DNA of 18,993 bases, taken from an uncultured beta proteobacterium. GTDB taxonomy: Bacteria > Pseudomonadota > Gammaproteobacteria > Burkholderiales > Burkholderiaceae. The translations under genes were made by a program, and so were the position numbers. Positions 1-7,160 of this stretch are shown piece after piece. Positions within the stretch are counted from its first letter, which is position 1, and the number at the start of each line of letters is the position of its first letter. Location: NCBI GenBank assembly GCA_903845455.1, contig CAIMXN010000065.1:1-18993 (forward strand), read 5' to 3'. The notes under the pieces are model-generated. The model worked only from the letters and a program-made list of their open reading frames with translations. It did not search any database and was not told the origin of the DNA.

Positions 1-636
1 CCTCTCACAGCACCAGATTACGGTAGCTTTTTAGCCCAACTCAAAACAAACGTTGATGGCATCTTTTTAGGCTTTGCTGGCTCAAACGGATTCCGCTTTG
101 TGCGTCAATTTAACGAGTACGGTTTGCGCGGCAAAATGGCCGTTATGGGCGGCATGACTGCACTTGATGAATCCGTACTCAAAAATATGGGTGACGAAGC
201 GCTCGGTATTCAGACAGTGTGCTGGTATTCCGCAGAGCTAGATAATCCAATCAACTTAAAATTCGCTCCTGGCTTCCGCAAAACGTTTGGCTATGACCCT
301 GGCTACTATGCAGCAGGTACTTATGTTAGCGGCGCAGTGTTAGAGAACGCTCTTAATGCTGTTAATGGTGATGCCAACAACAAAGACGGTCTGATGGCTG
401 CTTTGAAGAAAACTAATATTCCTACCGCTAGAGGTCCAGTGAAGTTCGATCAATACGGCAATATTGTTGGCGATGTCTATATCCGTCAGGTTGAGAGAAA
501 AGATAAACGATTAGTCAACGCCGTGCTACGCACATACACCAACGTAAGTCAGTTCTGGACATATGATCCTAAGTCTTTCTTAGGTCAACCGGTTTACACA
601 AGAGACTATCCACCCGCGAAAAATCTTGAATCATAG
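1..636 (+). CDS. ABC transporter solute-binding protein, HAAT/LIV type (3' part only)
   Basis: The gene is cut by the left edge of the window. The frame is open from base 1, so the 211 residues seen are the C-terminal half of a periplasmic type I binding protein of the branched-chain amino acid/aromatic acid class. Visible family features are the lobe segment DGIFLGFAG near the left edge, the GYDPGYYAAGTY segment typical of the HAAT receptor C-terminal lobe, and the ending QFWTYDPKSFLGQPVYTRDY, which I associate with receptors found beside aromatic-compound importers. livH starts 12 nt after the stop codon, so this protein is the likely receptor for the livHMGF permease that follows. The ligand cannot be read from the fragment. 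An aromatic or other organic acid is as likely as leucine, isoleucine or valine. The signal peptide and promoter lie outside the window. Confidence 0.88.
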   Translation, partial: PLTAPDYGSFLAQLKTNVDGIFLGFAGSNGFRFVRQFNEYGLRGKMAVMGGMTALDESVLKNMGDEALGIQTVCWYSAELDNPINLKFAPGFRKTFGYDPGYYAAGTYVSGAVLENALNAVNGDANNKDGLMAALKKTNIPTARGPVKFDQYGNIVGDVYIRQVERKDKRLVNAVLRTYTNVSQFWTYDPKSFLGQPVYTRDYPPAKNLES

Positions 637-648
637 GTCTTACTGAAC

Positions 649-1509
649 ATGCAGATATGGGCAATTCAGACCCTCAATAGCTTAGCTTTAGGGGGTCTTC
701 TCTTTTTATTATCTTCCGGATTTGCACTCATCTTTGGTTTGATGCGGATTGCGAACTTAACGCACGGCGCTTTATTTATGCTGGGTGCTTATGTTGGTGC
801 TACTGTCGTCAGAGCTGGTTATGGCATGTTTACTGCTGCTGCAGTAGCACTGGTCGTCATCGCCATTGTTGGCGGCATTATTGAGCGCCTCATTTTGCGC
901 AGACTCTCTGGTAACCCTCAAGGTCAAGTGCTCGCTACTCTAGGTCTTGCTTTTATCATTGCCGACTTTTGTTTGGTGATCTGGGGTGGTGATCCAATTC
1001 CAATTGAAACGCCTGCGATGTTTCAGTTGCCGATACAGTTTTTAGGTATCAGCTTCCCGGCGTATCGTCTTGTGATCTTGGTGATTTCTTGCATCATTGG
1101 TATCGCTCTTTATCTACTCCTCGAGAAAACCCGTTTGGGTGCCATGATTCGTGCTGGCGTTGACGACATGCAAATGGCCCGCGCTGTTGGCATCCCCGCT
1201 TCACAGCTTTTTACGATTGTTTTTTGTTTAGGTGCAGGCTTGGCTGGTTTAGGCGGTACATTAGGCGGCCCAATCTTCAATGCTTACCCAGGACTAGATG
1301 CTGACATGCTACCTCTGGCATTAATTGTCGTTATCTTGGGTGGTGTCGGCAGCTTAGTTGGTACCTTTATAGCTAGCTTCATTGTTGGATTCATCTACAG
1401 CTTTGGTATCGCACTAGTGCCAGACCTTGCTTATGTGATTTTATTTTTACCGATGGTTGTTGTCATTGCGTTCAAGCCAACTGGTCTTTTTGGAACGATT
1501 CGCACATGA
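649..1509 (+). CDS. livH: HAAT ABC transporter permease, LivH-type
   Basis: This is a 286-residue, strongly hydrophobic inner-membrane protein with about eight predicted membrane segments, the normal size for LivH. It shows the family landmarks GFALIFGLMRIANLTHGALFMLGAY near the N-terminus (residues about 24-48), the cytoplasmic coupling stretch around RLGAMIRAGVDD, and VVILGGVGSLVGT in the C-terminal third. It forms half of the membrane channel together with LivM. The last four bases overlap the livM start (ATGA), which indicates translational coupling. No good Shine-Dalgarno sequence is visible in the 12-nt gap after the binding-protein gene, so translation probably depends partly on ribosomes finishing that gene. 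The symbol reflects homology only; the substrate may not be a branched-chain amino acid. Confidence 0.93.
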   Translation: MQIWAIQTLNSLALGGLLFLLSSGFALIFGLMRIANLTHGALFMLGAYVGATVVRAGYGMFTAAAVALVVIAIVGGIIERLILRRLSGNPQGQVLATLGLAFIIADFCLVIWGGDPIPIETPAMFQLPIQFLGISFPAYRLVILVISCIIGIALYLLLEKTRLGAMIRAGVDDMQMARAVGIPASQLFTIVFCLGAGLAGLGGTLGGPIFNAYPGLDADMLPLALIVVILGGVGSLVGTFIASFIVGFIYSFGIALVPDLAYVILFLPMVVVIAFKPTGLFGTIRT

Positions 1510-2441
1510 AAAAACTTGCTGGATTTTTAACCATCGTATTTCTGATTAGCATCCCTTTTTATAGCGGGGAGTACTACATTAACTTAGGTAGTCAGATGTT
1601 GATTGCCGCTATTTTTGCCTCAAGCCTAAATCTTCTGGTTGGTTATGGTGGATTAACTTCACTGGGACATGCGGTGTATTTGGGCCTATCTGCTTACATC
1701 ACTGCTTGGCTCATCACCAAAATTGGCCTGAGTCACGGCGTAACTGCGGCAATAGCGCTCACGGCTACAACAGTCATGGGTATGTTATTTGGCTGGATTG
1801 CATTGCGAGCTACTGGTCTTGGTTTTTTAATGCTCACCCTGGCTTTATCCCAGATATTTTGGGGCTTAGCCTATCGATGGGTTGGCATGACCAACGGTGA
1901 TAACGGTATTTCAGGAATCACCAGGCCAATGCCTTTTGATATCAATCTAGATCAAAGCAACTATTTTTACTGGTTTGTTTTAATTATTTTCCTAGCCTGC
2001 ATGCTCTTGATCACTAGATTAGTGCACTCACCCTTTGGAGCTTCCATTTGCGGCACAAGAGATCAGGCAAAGAGAATGACTGCGCTTGGATTCAATGTAT
2101 GGCTCATTCGCTGGATTACCTTTGTCCTTGCCAGCTTCTTTGGTGCAGTAGCCGGACTTCTATATGTCTACTTCCATAAGTACATTCATCCAACGGTTAT
2201 GTCGATTACTTCGTCAGCCGAAGCCCTTCTTTGTGTGATTGCGGGTGGTGCCGGTACATTAACGGGGCCTATTATTGGCGCATTCTTGGTCATGATTCTG
2301 AAGAATTATGTTTCGGGCTACGTTGAGAGATGGAATATGCTACTAGGCGCAGTCTTTGTCTTCATCGTGCTCTTTATGCCAAGCGGAATTACGCCATGGG
2401 TTGCAGATAAAATCAGTCGCTTGCGGAATACAACAAAATGA
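1506..2441 (+). CDS. livM: HAAT ABC transporter permease, LivM-type
   Basis: This 311-residue integral membrane protein is the LivM partner of the preceding LivH. Family features include the N-terminal stretch SSLNLLVGYGGLTSLGHA (residues about 39-56), the conserved TNGDNGISGI segment near residue 130, and the coupling-helix region around SPFGASICGTRDQAKRMTALG, which should contact the ATPases. The AGGAGTLTGPIIGAF segment near the end is also typical. It starts within the last codons of livH (ATGA overlap) and ends overlapping livG in the same way, so the three genes are almost certainly one coupled transcript. The length is within the normal range, and nothing suggests truncation. Confidence 0.93.
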   Translation: MKKLAGFLTIVFLISIPFYSGEYYINLGSQMLIAAIFASSLNLLVGYGGLTSLGHAVYLGLSAYITAWLITKIGLSHGVTAAIALTATTVMGMLFGWIALRATGLGFLMLTLALSQIFWGLAYRWVGMTNGDNGISGITRPMPFDINLDQSNYFYWFVLIIFLACMLLITRLVHSPFGASICGTRDQAKRMTALGFNVWLIRWITFVLASFFGAVAGLLYVYFHKYIHPTVMSITSSAEALLCVIAGGAGTLTGPIIGAFLVMILKNYVSGYVERWNMLLGAVFVFIVLFMPSGITPWVADKISRLRNTTK

Positions 2442-3178
2442 GTAACGCATTAGAAATTAAACACCTGAATAAGAGTTTTGGTGGCGTCAAAGTCACTCAA
2501 GACCTCAGCTTAACCGTCAAGCCAGGCGAGAGACGTCTCATCATTGGGCCAAACGGTGCCGGCAAGACCACCCTATTTAATCAAATCTCTGGGGAGCTGG
2601 CTTCTGACAGTGGAACGATTGCCGTGTTTGGAAGAGACCTCACCAAAAGTCCAGCCCATCTTCGTGCTCACGTTGGCGTTAGCAGAACTTATCAAATTAT
2701 TACGCTATTCCCAAAGAACACGCTGGCACACAATGTCGCCTTAGCAATGCTAGGAACTAGCAAACGCAAATGGGAGGCACTCAAAAAGCTGCAGCTAAAT
2801 GATCCTATTTACCTCAGGGCATTAGATTTACTAGATCAAGTAGGTCTTAAACATCGCGCAGATATGCTCATTAGTGAGATTTCCTACGGCGAGCAAAGGC
2901 GTGTTGAGATTGCTTTAGCGATGTCACAAAATCCATCACTTCTTTTACTAGATGAGCCGCTGGCTGGCCTCTCTATTGATGAGCGGATCATTGTGCGAGA
3001 TTTAATTAGCGCTATTCCAAAGACGACCACCATCATCATGATTGAGCATGATATGGATGTGGCACTGAGCTTTGCAGAAACTATCTCCGTACTCCATTAC
3101 GGCAGCCTCATTGTTGAAGGTAACAGAGATTTTGTAGTGAACCATCCGAGAACGCGTGAGGTATATCTTGGCCACTGA
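2438..3178 (+). CDS. livG: HAAT ABC transporter ATP-binding protein, LivG-type
   Basis: This 246-residue cytoplasmic ATPase couples ATP hydrolysis to import through LivHM. All nucleotide-binding motifs are visible: Walker A GPNGAGKTT (residues 37-45), the Q-loop glutamine in RTYQ (83-86), the signature SYGEQRR (149-155; the first position pair departs from the canonical LSGGQ, as is usual in LivG), Walker B LLLLDEP (168-174) and the switch histidine in IEHDMD (H204). The gene starts in an ATGA overlap with livM and its 3' end overlaps livF. The RTYQI segment and overall length favour LivG over LivF. Confidence 0.94.
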   Translation: MSNALEIKHLNKSFGGVKVTQDLSLTVKPGERRLIIGPNGAGKTTLFNQISGELASDSGTIAVFGRDLTKSPAHLRAHVGVSRTYQIITLFPKNTLAHNVALAMLGTSKRKWEALKKLQLNDPIYLRALDLLDQVGLKHRADMLISEISYGEQRRVEIALAMSQNPSLLLLDEPLAGLSIDERIIVRDLISAIPKTTTIIMIEHDMDVALSFAETISVLHYGSLIVEGNRDFVVNHPRTREVYLGH

Positions 3179-3881
3179 AATCCTAAACTTAGACAAGGTT
3201 AATGCGCACTATGGCGATAGCCATGTGTTACATGACATCAGCTTTTCTTTAAAGCAAGGCCAATTACTGACATTGTTAGGTCGTAATGGCGCTGGTAAAA
3301 CAACCACCATGCTGACCTTGTCGGGTCTGCTGAAGGCAAGCGCTGGAAAAATTATTAGCAACGGCAAAGAAATTCAGAAGCTACAACCAGAATATATTGC
3401 ACGCTCTGGCGTTCGCCTTGTGCCACAAGGTCGCAGAGTATTTGCTAATCTAAGTGTTTACGAAAATCTCATCATTGCAGCCCAGAAACGTAAGATCACT
3501 CATCCATGGTCAGTAGAAAGAGTTTATGAACTCTTCCCACAACTCAAGGATCACCAGCATCAAAGAGCTGGCACCCTTTCAGGTGGCGAGCAGCAAATGC
3601 TGGTAATTGGTCGCGCACTCATGGGCAATCCTGACGTTTTACTACTTGATGAGCCGTCCGAAGGCCTTGCACCTCTGATCGTGCATGAAGTGAGCAAAGG
3701 GATTTCTAAACTCAAAGAAGAAGGCCTCTCCATTATCTTGGTGGAGCAGAATTTTAGTATTGCCATGGAGCTAGCTGATTACTTTGTCGTTCTCAATACT
3801 GGCTACGTTGCTTACCAGGGCGAATCAACTGAGGTTCGCGCCAATCCCGAACTTGTTACACAACATTTAGGCGTATTCTAA
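3168..3881 (+). CDS. livF: HAAT ABC transporter ATP-binding protein, LivF-type (TTG start preferred)
   Basis: This is the second ATPase of the importer, 237 residues if translation starts at TTG 3168. I prefer this start because GAGG at 3158-3161 sits six bases upstream of it, and the protein then begins MATEILNLDKVNAHYG, matching the usual LivF N-terminus. The longest reading uses a GTG at 3156, whose first bases would themselves form that ribosome-binding site. Motifs, numbered from the TTG, are Walker A GRNGAGKTT (38-46), QGRRVF Q-loop region, signature LSGGEQQ (137-143), Walker B VLLLDEP and the switch histidine position replaced by Q in VEQNFS, which is normal for LivF. The gene overlaps livG by 11 bases and is followed 19 bases later by the amidohydrolase gene. 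Confidence 0.92.
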   Translation: MATEILNLDKVNAHYGDSHVLHDISFSLKQGQLLTLLGRNGAGKTTTMLTLSGLLKASAGKIISNGKEIQKLQPEYIARSGVRLVPQGRRVFANLSVYENLIIAAQKRKITHPWSVERVYELFPQLKDHQHQRAGTLSGGEQQMLVIGRALMGNPDVLLLDEPSEGLAPLIVHEVSKGISKLKEEGLSIILVEQNFSIAMELADYFVVLNTGYVAYQGESTEVRANPELVTQHLGVF

Positions 3882-3900
3882 TTTTTTATCAAGGAAACAT

Positions 3901-5124
3901 ATGTTTTTCACATGCACACCACTCTGTAGCGACCCATCTCATAGTCATGACCAGTCTCAATCTTATGCAGAACAATCTGCTGATGAGTTTATTGCCGGCC
4001 TAAAGCAGGGATCAAAGCAGAAAACAGCGAGCAAGAAAGTTGTTAGCTCTGCAAGCAAGCCTGCGGCAAAGAAAGCAGCTTCAAGCCTTAAGAAAACGAT
4101 TGTTAAGGATAAAAAAGGTCGTTCAAAGGTGATCGATATTCATTGTCATTACCTCAACCCTGTAGTGGCAGCTCACACAGAGCACCTGCAAGCTGGCAAA
4201 TATGACACTTCAATTATTTTTGCAAACGACCTCACACGTCAAGTTAACGTCAAACAAATGCGTGATCGCCATTCTAAACTGATTGGGATTGAAGAACGTA
4301 TCAAAGATATGGATAAGATGGGCGTTGATATTCAAGCCGTTTGCCCCGCTCCATTTCAATATTTTTATTTCACTGAACCTGATCTTGGAGCAAGTCTAGC
4401 TCGTGAGGTGAATGAAGGTATTGCCTCTTTGGTTGCTCAGCATCCAGACCGCTTTGTAGGTATGGGTTCAGTCCCACTTCAGAATGCAAAATTAGCCGTT
4501 CAAGAATTAGAGTACGCCGTCAAAAAACTAGGTTTGCGCGGCGTAGAAATCAACACCAACGTCAATGGTAAAAACCTTACCGATCCTAGTCTGGGTCTTG
4601 AAAAGTTTTTTGCCAAGGCTGAGGAACTAGGTATTGTAATTTTCTTGCACCCAGTGGGAACAACGCAAGCCGATCGCTATGTGAATCACTATTTCAATAA
4701 TGTGATTGGTAACCCAATCGATACCACCATTGCATTAAGCCATTTGATTTTTGATGGTGTGATGGCAAGACATCCAAAACTAAAAGTGGTGGCTCCCCAT
4801 GGTGGCGGCTACTTAGCTCACTATTGGGCTCGTATGGATCATGCATGGCGCGCACGGCCTGATTGCAGGACCGTCATTAAGAAAAAGCCTTCAGACTATT
4901 TGAAGAAAATGTATTTTGATACCATCACATTTGATCCAACGATGCTCGGCCACATGGTTGAGCAGTATGGTGCTGATCATGTACTGCTAGGCACCGATTA
5001 CCCTTACGACATGGGTGAGGTTGATCCACTCGGCTTGATTCGCTCTGTTAAGAAACTCAGCAAAGATCAACGCCAACAAATTGAAGGCTTAAACGCAGCT
5101 AAATTACTCAAAATTAAACTGTAA
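3901..5124 (+). CDS. ACMSD-like metal-dependent amidohydrolase/decarboxylase with N-terminal extension
   Basis: This 407-residue protein belongs to the amidohydrolase-2 group (PF04909 type), which includes aminocarboxymuconate-semialdehyde decarboxylase, resorcylate and vanillate decarboxylases and related hydratases. Metal ligands fit H81 and H83 (motif IHCH), H250 (FLHPVG) and D366 (LLGTDYPYD); H300 in APHGGGY would be the catalytic histidine. The EERIKDMDKMGVDIQ segment (131-145) matches the strand-helix unit after the active-site loop. The catalytic domain starts near residue 76. Before it lies an unusual tail: a Cys/His cluster (C5, C9, H14, H16) and a Lys/Ala/Ser-rich linker (about 35-75). 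The ATG is well placed, with AAGGA five bases upstream, and the next in-frame ATG lies deep inside the domain (M120), so the extension is probably translated. The gene lies 19 bases after livF and is likely cotranscribed, so its product may act on the imported compound. Exact reaction unknown. Confidence 0.88.
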   Translation: MFFTCTPLCSDPSHSHDQSQSYAEQSADEFIAGLKQGSKQKTASKKVVSSASKPAAKKAASSLKKTIVKDKKGRSKVIDIHCHYLNPVVAAHTEHLQAGKYDTSIIFANDLTRQVNVKQMRDRHSKLIGIEERIKDMDKMGVDIQAVCPAPFQYFYFTEPDLGASLAREVNEGIASLVAQHPDRFVGMGSVPLQNAKLAVQELEYAVKKLGLRGVEINTNVNGKNLTDPSLGLEKFFAKAEELGIVIFLHPVGTTQADRYVNHYFNNVIGNPIDTTIALSHLIFDGVMARHPKLKVVAPHGGGYLAHYWARMDHAWRARPDCRTVIKKKPSDYLKKMYFDTITFDPTMLGHMVEQYGADHVLLGTDYPYDMGEVDPLGLIRSVKKLSKDQRQQIEGLNAAKLLKIKL

Positions 5125-5131
5125 TGTTGAG

Positions 5132-6037
5132 TTAAACCCTGTTAGTGGCCCAATCAAGCATTTGGCTACTAACAGCGGATCGCACTATCCTCGATATCTC
5201 TCGCACTGCTGGCAAATGCGCATTATCAGTTCGTGAGGCGAGCACCAATTCCCGATGAAGACCATCGACCTCTAATGTCAGCGCATCTAGCTCATTTTTA
5301 TTGAGCTCATCAAAGAATGCAGTAGATGGGGCAATCGTCACACCCTCGCCCGCCTTCACCAAACTCCGAATGGTTTCAATCGATTCAATCTCAGCAACCA
5401 CGTTCAATTTCAATTTTTTTCTAGCCTGAAAACGATCAACAAGGAATAGCATACCGGGTGTCAGTATCAGGGGCATTTTTTCTAGCACCTCTAAATCGGT
5501 TGCGCGACCCTTGGGTAGTTGGTTGGCAATGCCAATGAGACACAATGGCTCTGTAATTAAGGGTGTTAAATGTAACTTGTATGAAGGCAATGGGTTAGTC
5601 AATATGGCCATGTCTAATACACCGGTCAGCAAGGAATCATATAAACGAATACTGCGGCCTTCGATCAGCTTCAGATTGATATCTGGTAATTCTTGTAAAG
5701 AGTCTGCCACCACCCTAGGCATCAAGATAGTCGAGATAGTTGGACTAGCACCAAAAACCAGGGATCCTGCAGGCTTTAAGCCTTGGCCCGTAATTTCATG
5801 TTTGGCTTGAGCCACTTCAGCTACGATGCGGTTGGCATACTCCAAAAACTCTCTGCCCGATGCAGTTAACTGGACCCCACGTGCTAGGCGGTTCAATAAA
5901 GTCGTATTAAGCTCTTCCTCTAATTGCTTAATATGCCTCGTCAGGGCTGGCTGAGCTATCCCTAGCTTTTTGGCTGCGCCTGAGATATTCCCCAACTCAG
6001 CTATGGCAACAAAGTACTTAATGCTGCGTAATTCCAT
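5132..6037 (-). CDS. LysR-family transcriptional regulator
   Basis: This 301-residue protein has the standard LysR size and layout. An N-terminal winged helix-turn-helix (residues about 1-60) carries ISGAAKKLGIAQPALTRHIKQL at 18-39, and the remainder (about 90-295) is a periplasmic-binding-like effector domain. It is encoded divergently from the Bug-DctP-dehydrogenase operon, with 142 bases between the two start codons. That is the classical arrangement for a LysR protein controlling the neighbouring operon and itself. A perfect T-N11-A palindrome (6065-6079) lies in the gap. The effector is unknown but is plausibly an intermediate of the divergent operon. The gene is convergent with the amidohydrolase gene, with only seven bases between the stop codons. 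Confidence 0.94.
   Translation of the reverse strand: MELRSIKYFVAIAELGNISGAAKKLGIAQPALTRHIKQLEEELNTTLLNRLARGVQLTASGREFLEYANRIVAEVAQAKHEITGQGLKPAGSLVFGASPTISTILMPRVVADSLQELPDINLKLIEGRSIRLYDSLLTGVLDMAILTNPLPSYKLHLTPLITEPLCLIGIANQLPKGRATDLEVLEKMPLILTPGMLFLVDRFQARKKLKLNVVAEIESIETIRSLVKAGEGVTIAPSTAFFDELNKNELDALTLEVDGLHRELVLASRTDNAHLPAVREISRIVRSAVSSQMLDWATNRV
5141..5173 (+). other. Imperfect hairpin in the convergent amidohydrolase/LysR gap
   Basis: GTTAGTGGCC at 5141-5150 can pair with GGCTACTAAC at 5164-5173 across a 13-nt loop, with one G-U pair in plus-strand RNA. It starts 16 bases after the amidohydrolase stop and lies inside the 3' end of the LysR gene. There is no T-run after it on either strand, so it is not a standard intrinsic terminator. 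It may be a weak or factor-assisted transcript end, or chance. Confidence 0.3.
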
Positions 6038-6064
6038 CTTTTAAACCCCAGATTTTGGTTACCC

Positions 6065-6079
6065 ATAACAATTTGTTAT
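6065..6079. promoter_or_regulatory. Probable LysR operator: perfect 15-bp palindrome with T-N11-A core
   Basis: ATAACAATTTGTTAT is a perfect inverted repeat with 7-base arms around a single central T, and it contains the T-N11-A core used by LysR regulators. It lies between the lysR and Bug start codons, immediately upstream of the candidate -35 box at 6083. The half-site ATAACA recurs at 6138-6143 and 6155-6160, close to the Bug start codon. Binding by the adjacent LysR protein is inferred from position and symmetry. Confidence 0.65.
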
Positions 6080-6082
6080 AGC

Positions 6083-6111
6083 TTAACCTATAAAAAAGGT
6101 ATTTGTATAGT
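6083..6111 (+). promoter_or_regulatory. Candidate sigma70 promoter for the Bug-DctP operon
   Basis: TTAACC (6083-6088) and TATAGT (6106-6111) are separated by 17 bases and match the consensus -35 and -10 hexamers at 4/6 and 5/6 positions. Transcription would start near 6118, about 60 bases before the Bug start codon. The weak -35 box and the palindrome just upstream fit LysR-type activation. Confidence 0.5.
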
Positions 6112-6179
6112 CCTGAGGAATGGATTCAAATAGCTCCATAACAAAATAATACAAATAACATTTCGTGGAGGAGACACCC

Positions 6180-7160
6180 ATGCTGAGCTTTCATAAGCTA
6201 ATGGCAACATTTGTTATGTTTTTGGGTACTAGCGGCATAAGCTGGGCTCAAACCTCAGGGAACTACCCCAATCGCCCCATCACCGTGGTTGTTCCGATGT
6301 CGGCAGGAGGCACTGCTGACTTAATCGCCCGCAACCTTGCTCCTATTTTGACTGAAAAATTAGGGCAAAGTGTTGTGATTGATAATCGCGTTGGTGCAAA
6401 TGGGGCGATCGGGGAAGAATACTTTTCTCGCGCTAAACCAGATGGCTATACGTTAATGATTGAGTCGACCTCAGTAGTGACGAATCCTTGGATGAGCACG
6501 CTGACTTACGATGCTAAGAAAGCCTTCATTCCGGTTATTCAGATTGCATCGGTGCCCTTAGTTCTAGTTGTCAACACTAGCAAGGTGAACTCACAAACTA
6601 CCAAGGAATTTATTGCTTTAGCCAAGAAAAATCCGGGTCAACTGAATTACGCCTCTTGGGGTAATGGTGGTATCGGACATTTTGGTGGCGAGATTTTTAA
6701 AAACGTCACTAAGACTGATATTGCGCATGTACCCTATAAATCGACAGCTCAAGCCTTAAGTGATACTTTGGCAGGTCAAGTAGATGCAATGTTCCCTACT
6801 CTACCCTTAGCCATGCAACATCTAGGCGGAGGCAAGATCCGAGCATTAGCACTTACCTCCTCAGTAAGATCGCCAATGGCTCCTGATCTTCCCACTATGG
6901 CAGAAGCAGGTGCGCCTGGTGTCGAGGTTGAAACTTGGTTTGGCATTTTCTTGCCGACTGGCACTCCTGCAGACATCATCAACAAAATAAATCAAACTAC
7001 GCAAGCGATTCTGACAAGCCCAAGCTTTAAAGCACAATTTGAAAAGCAAGGCTTTAGAGTGATTGGTGGCACACAAGCAGAATTTTCAAAGTTTTATTTT
7101 GCTGAAATGGAACGCTATGGTCGTGTTGTAAAAGAAGCCAACCTCAAATCAGGCGATTGA
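6180..7160 (+). CDS. Bug-family (TctC-like) tripartite tricarboxylate receptor
   Basis: This is a periplasmic solute receptor of the Bug/TctC family, 326 residues. I chose ATG 6180 because GGAGGAG (6167-6173) is an excellent ribosome-binding site six bases upstream. A longer reading from GTG 6165 would use that site as codons. The protein then begins with a signal peptide (MLSFHKLM, hydrophobic core, cleavage likely after SWAQ). Family landmarks are YPNRPITVVVPMSAGGTADLIAR, the segment LGQSVVIDNRVGANG, the DGYTLM motif and the late LPTGTPADIINKIN. It is the first gene of the LysR-divergent operon. No TctA/TctB membrane genes are nearby, so it is an orphan receptor, as is common in Burkholderiales. 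The ligand is probably a small carboxylate, but unknown. Its UGA stop directly abuts the next gene in the same frame. Confidence 0.92.
   Translation: MLSFHKLMATFVMFLGTSGISWAQTSGNYPNRPITVVVPMSAGGTADLIARNLAPILTEKLGQSVVIDNRVGANGAIGEEYFSRAKPDGYTLMIESTSVVTNPWMSTLTYDAKKAFIPVIQIASVPLVLVVNTSKVNSQTTKEFIALAKKNPGQLNYASWGNGGIGHFGGEIFKNVTKTDIAHVPYKSTAQALSDTLAGQVDAMFPTLPLAMQHLGGGKIRALALTSSVRSPMAPDLPTMAEAGAPGVEVETWFGIFLPTGTPADIINKINQTTQAILTSPSFKAQFEKQGFRVIGGTQAEFSKFYFAEMERYGRVVKEANLKSGD

Noticed and set aside
3156..3167. GTG at 3156 as start of the first LivF
   Set aside because: The GTG overlaps the GAGG that serves TTG 3168, and the shorter protein matches the usual LivF N-terminus.
5125..5131. Intrinsic terminator between the amidohydrolase and LysR genes
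   Set aside because: The gap is seven bases with no T-run. The nearby imperfect hairpin at 5141-5173 lacks a U-tail.
6165..6179. GTG at 6165 as start of the Bug gene
   Set aside because: These bases contain the GGAGGAG ribosome-binding site for ATG 6180, and starting there would put acidic residues before the signal peptide.
7158..7160. UGA as a selenocysteine codon
   Set aside because: An ATG follows immediately, neither family has selenoprotein members that I know of, and I see no SECIS-like hairpin just downstream.
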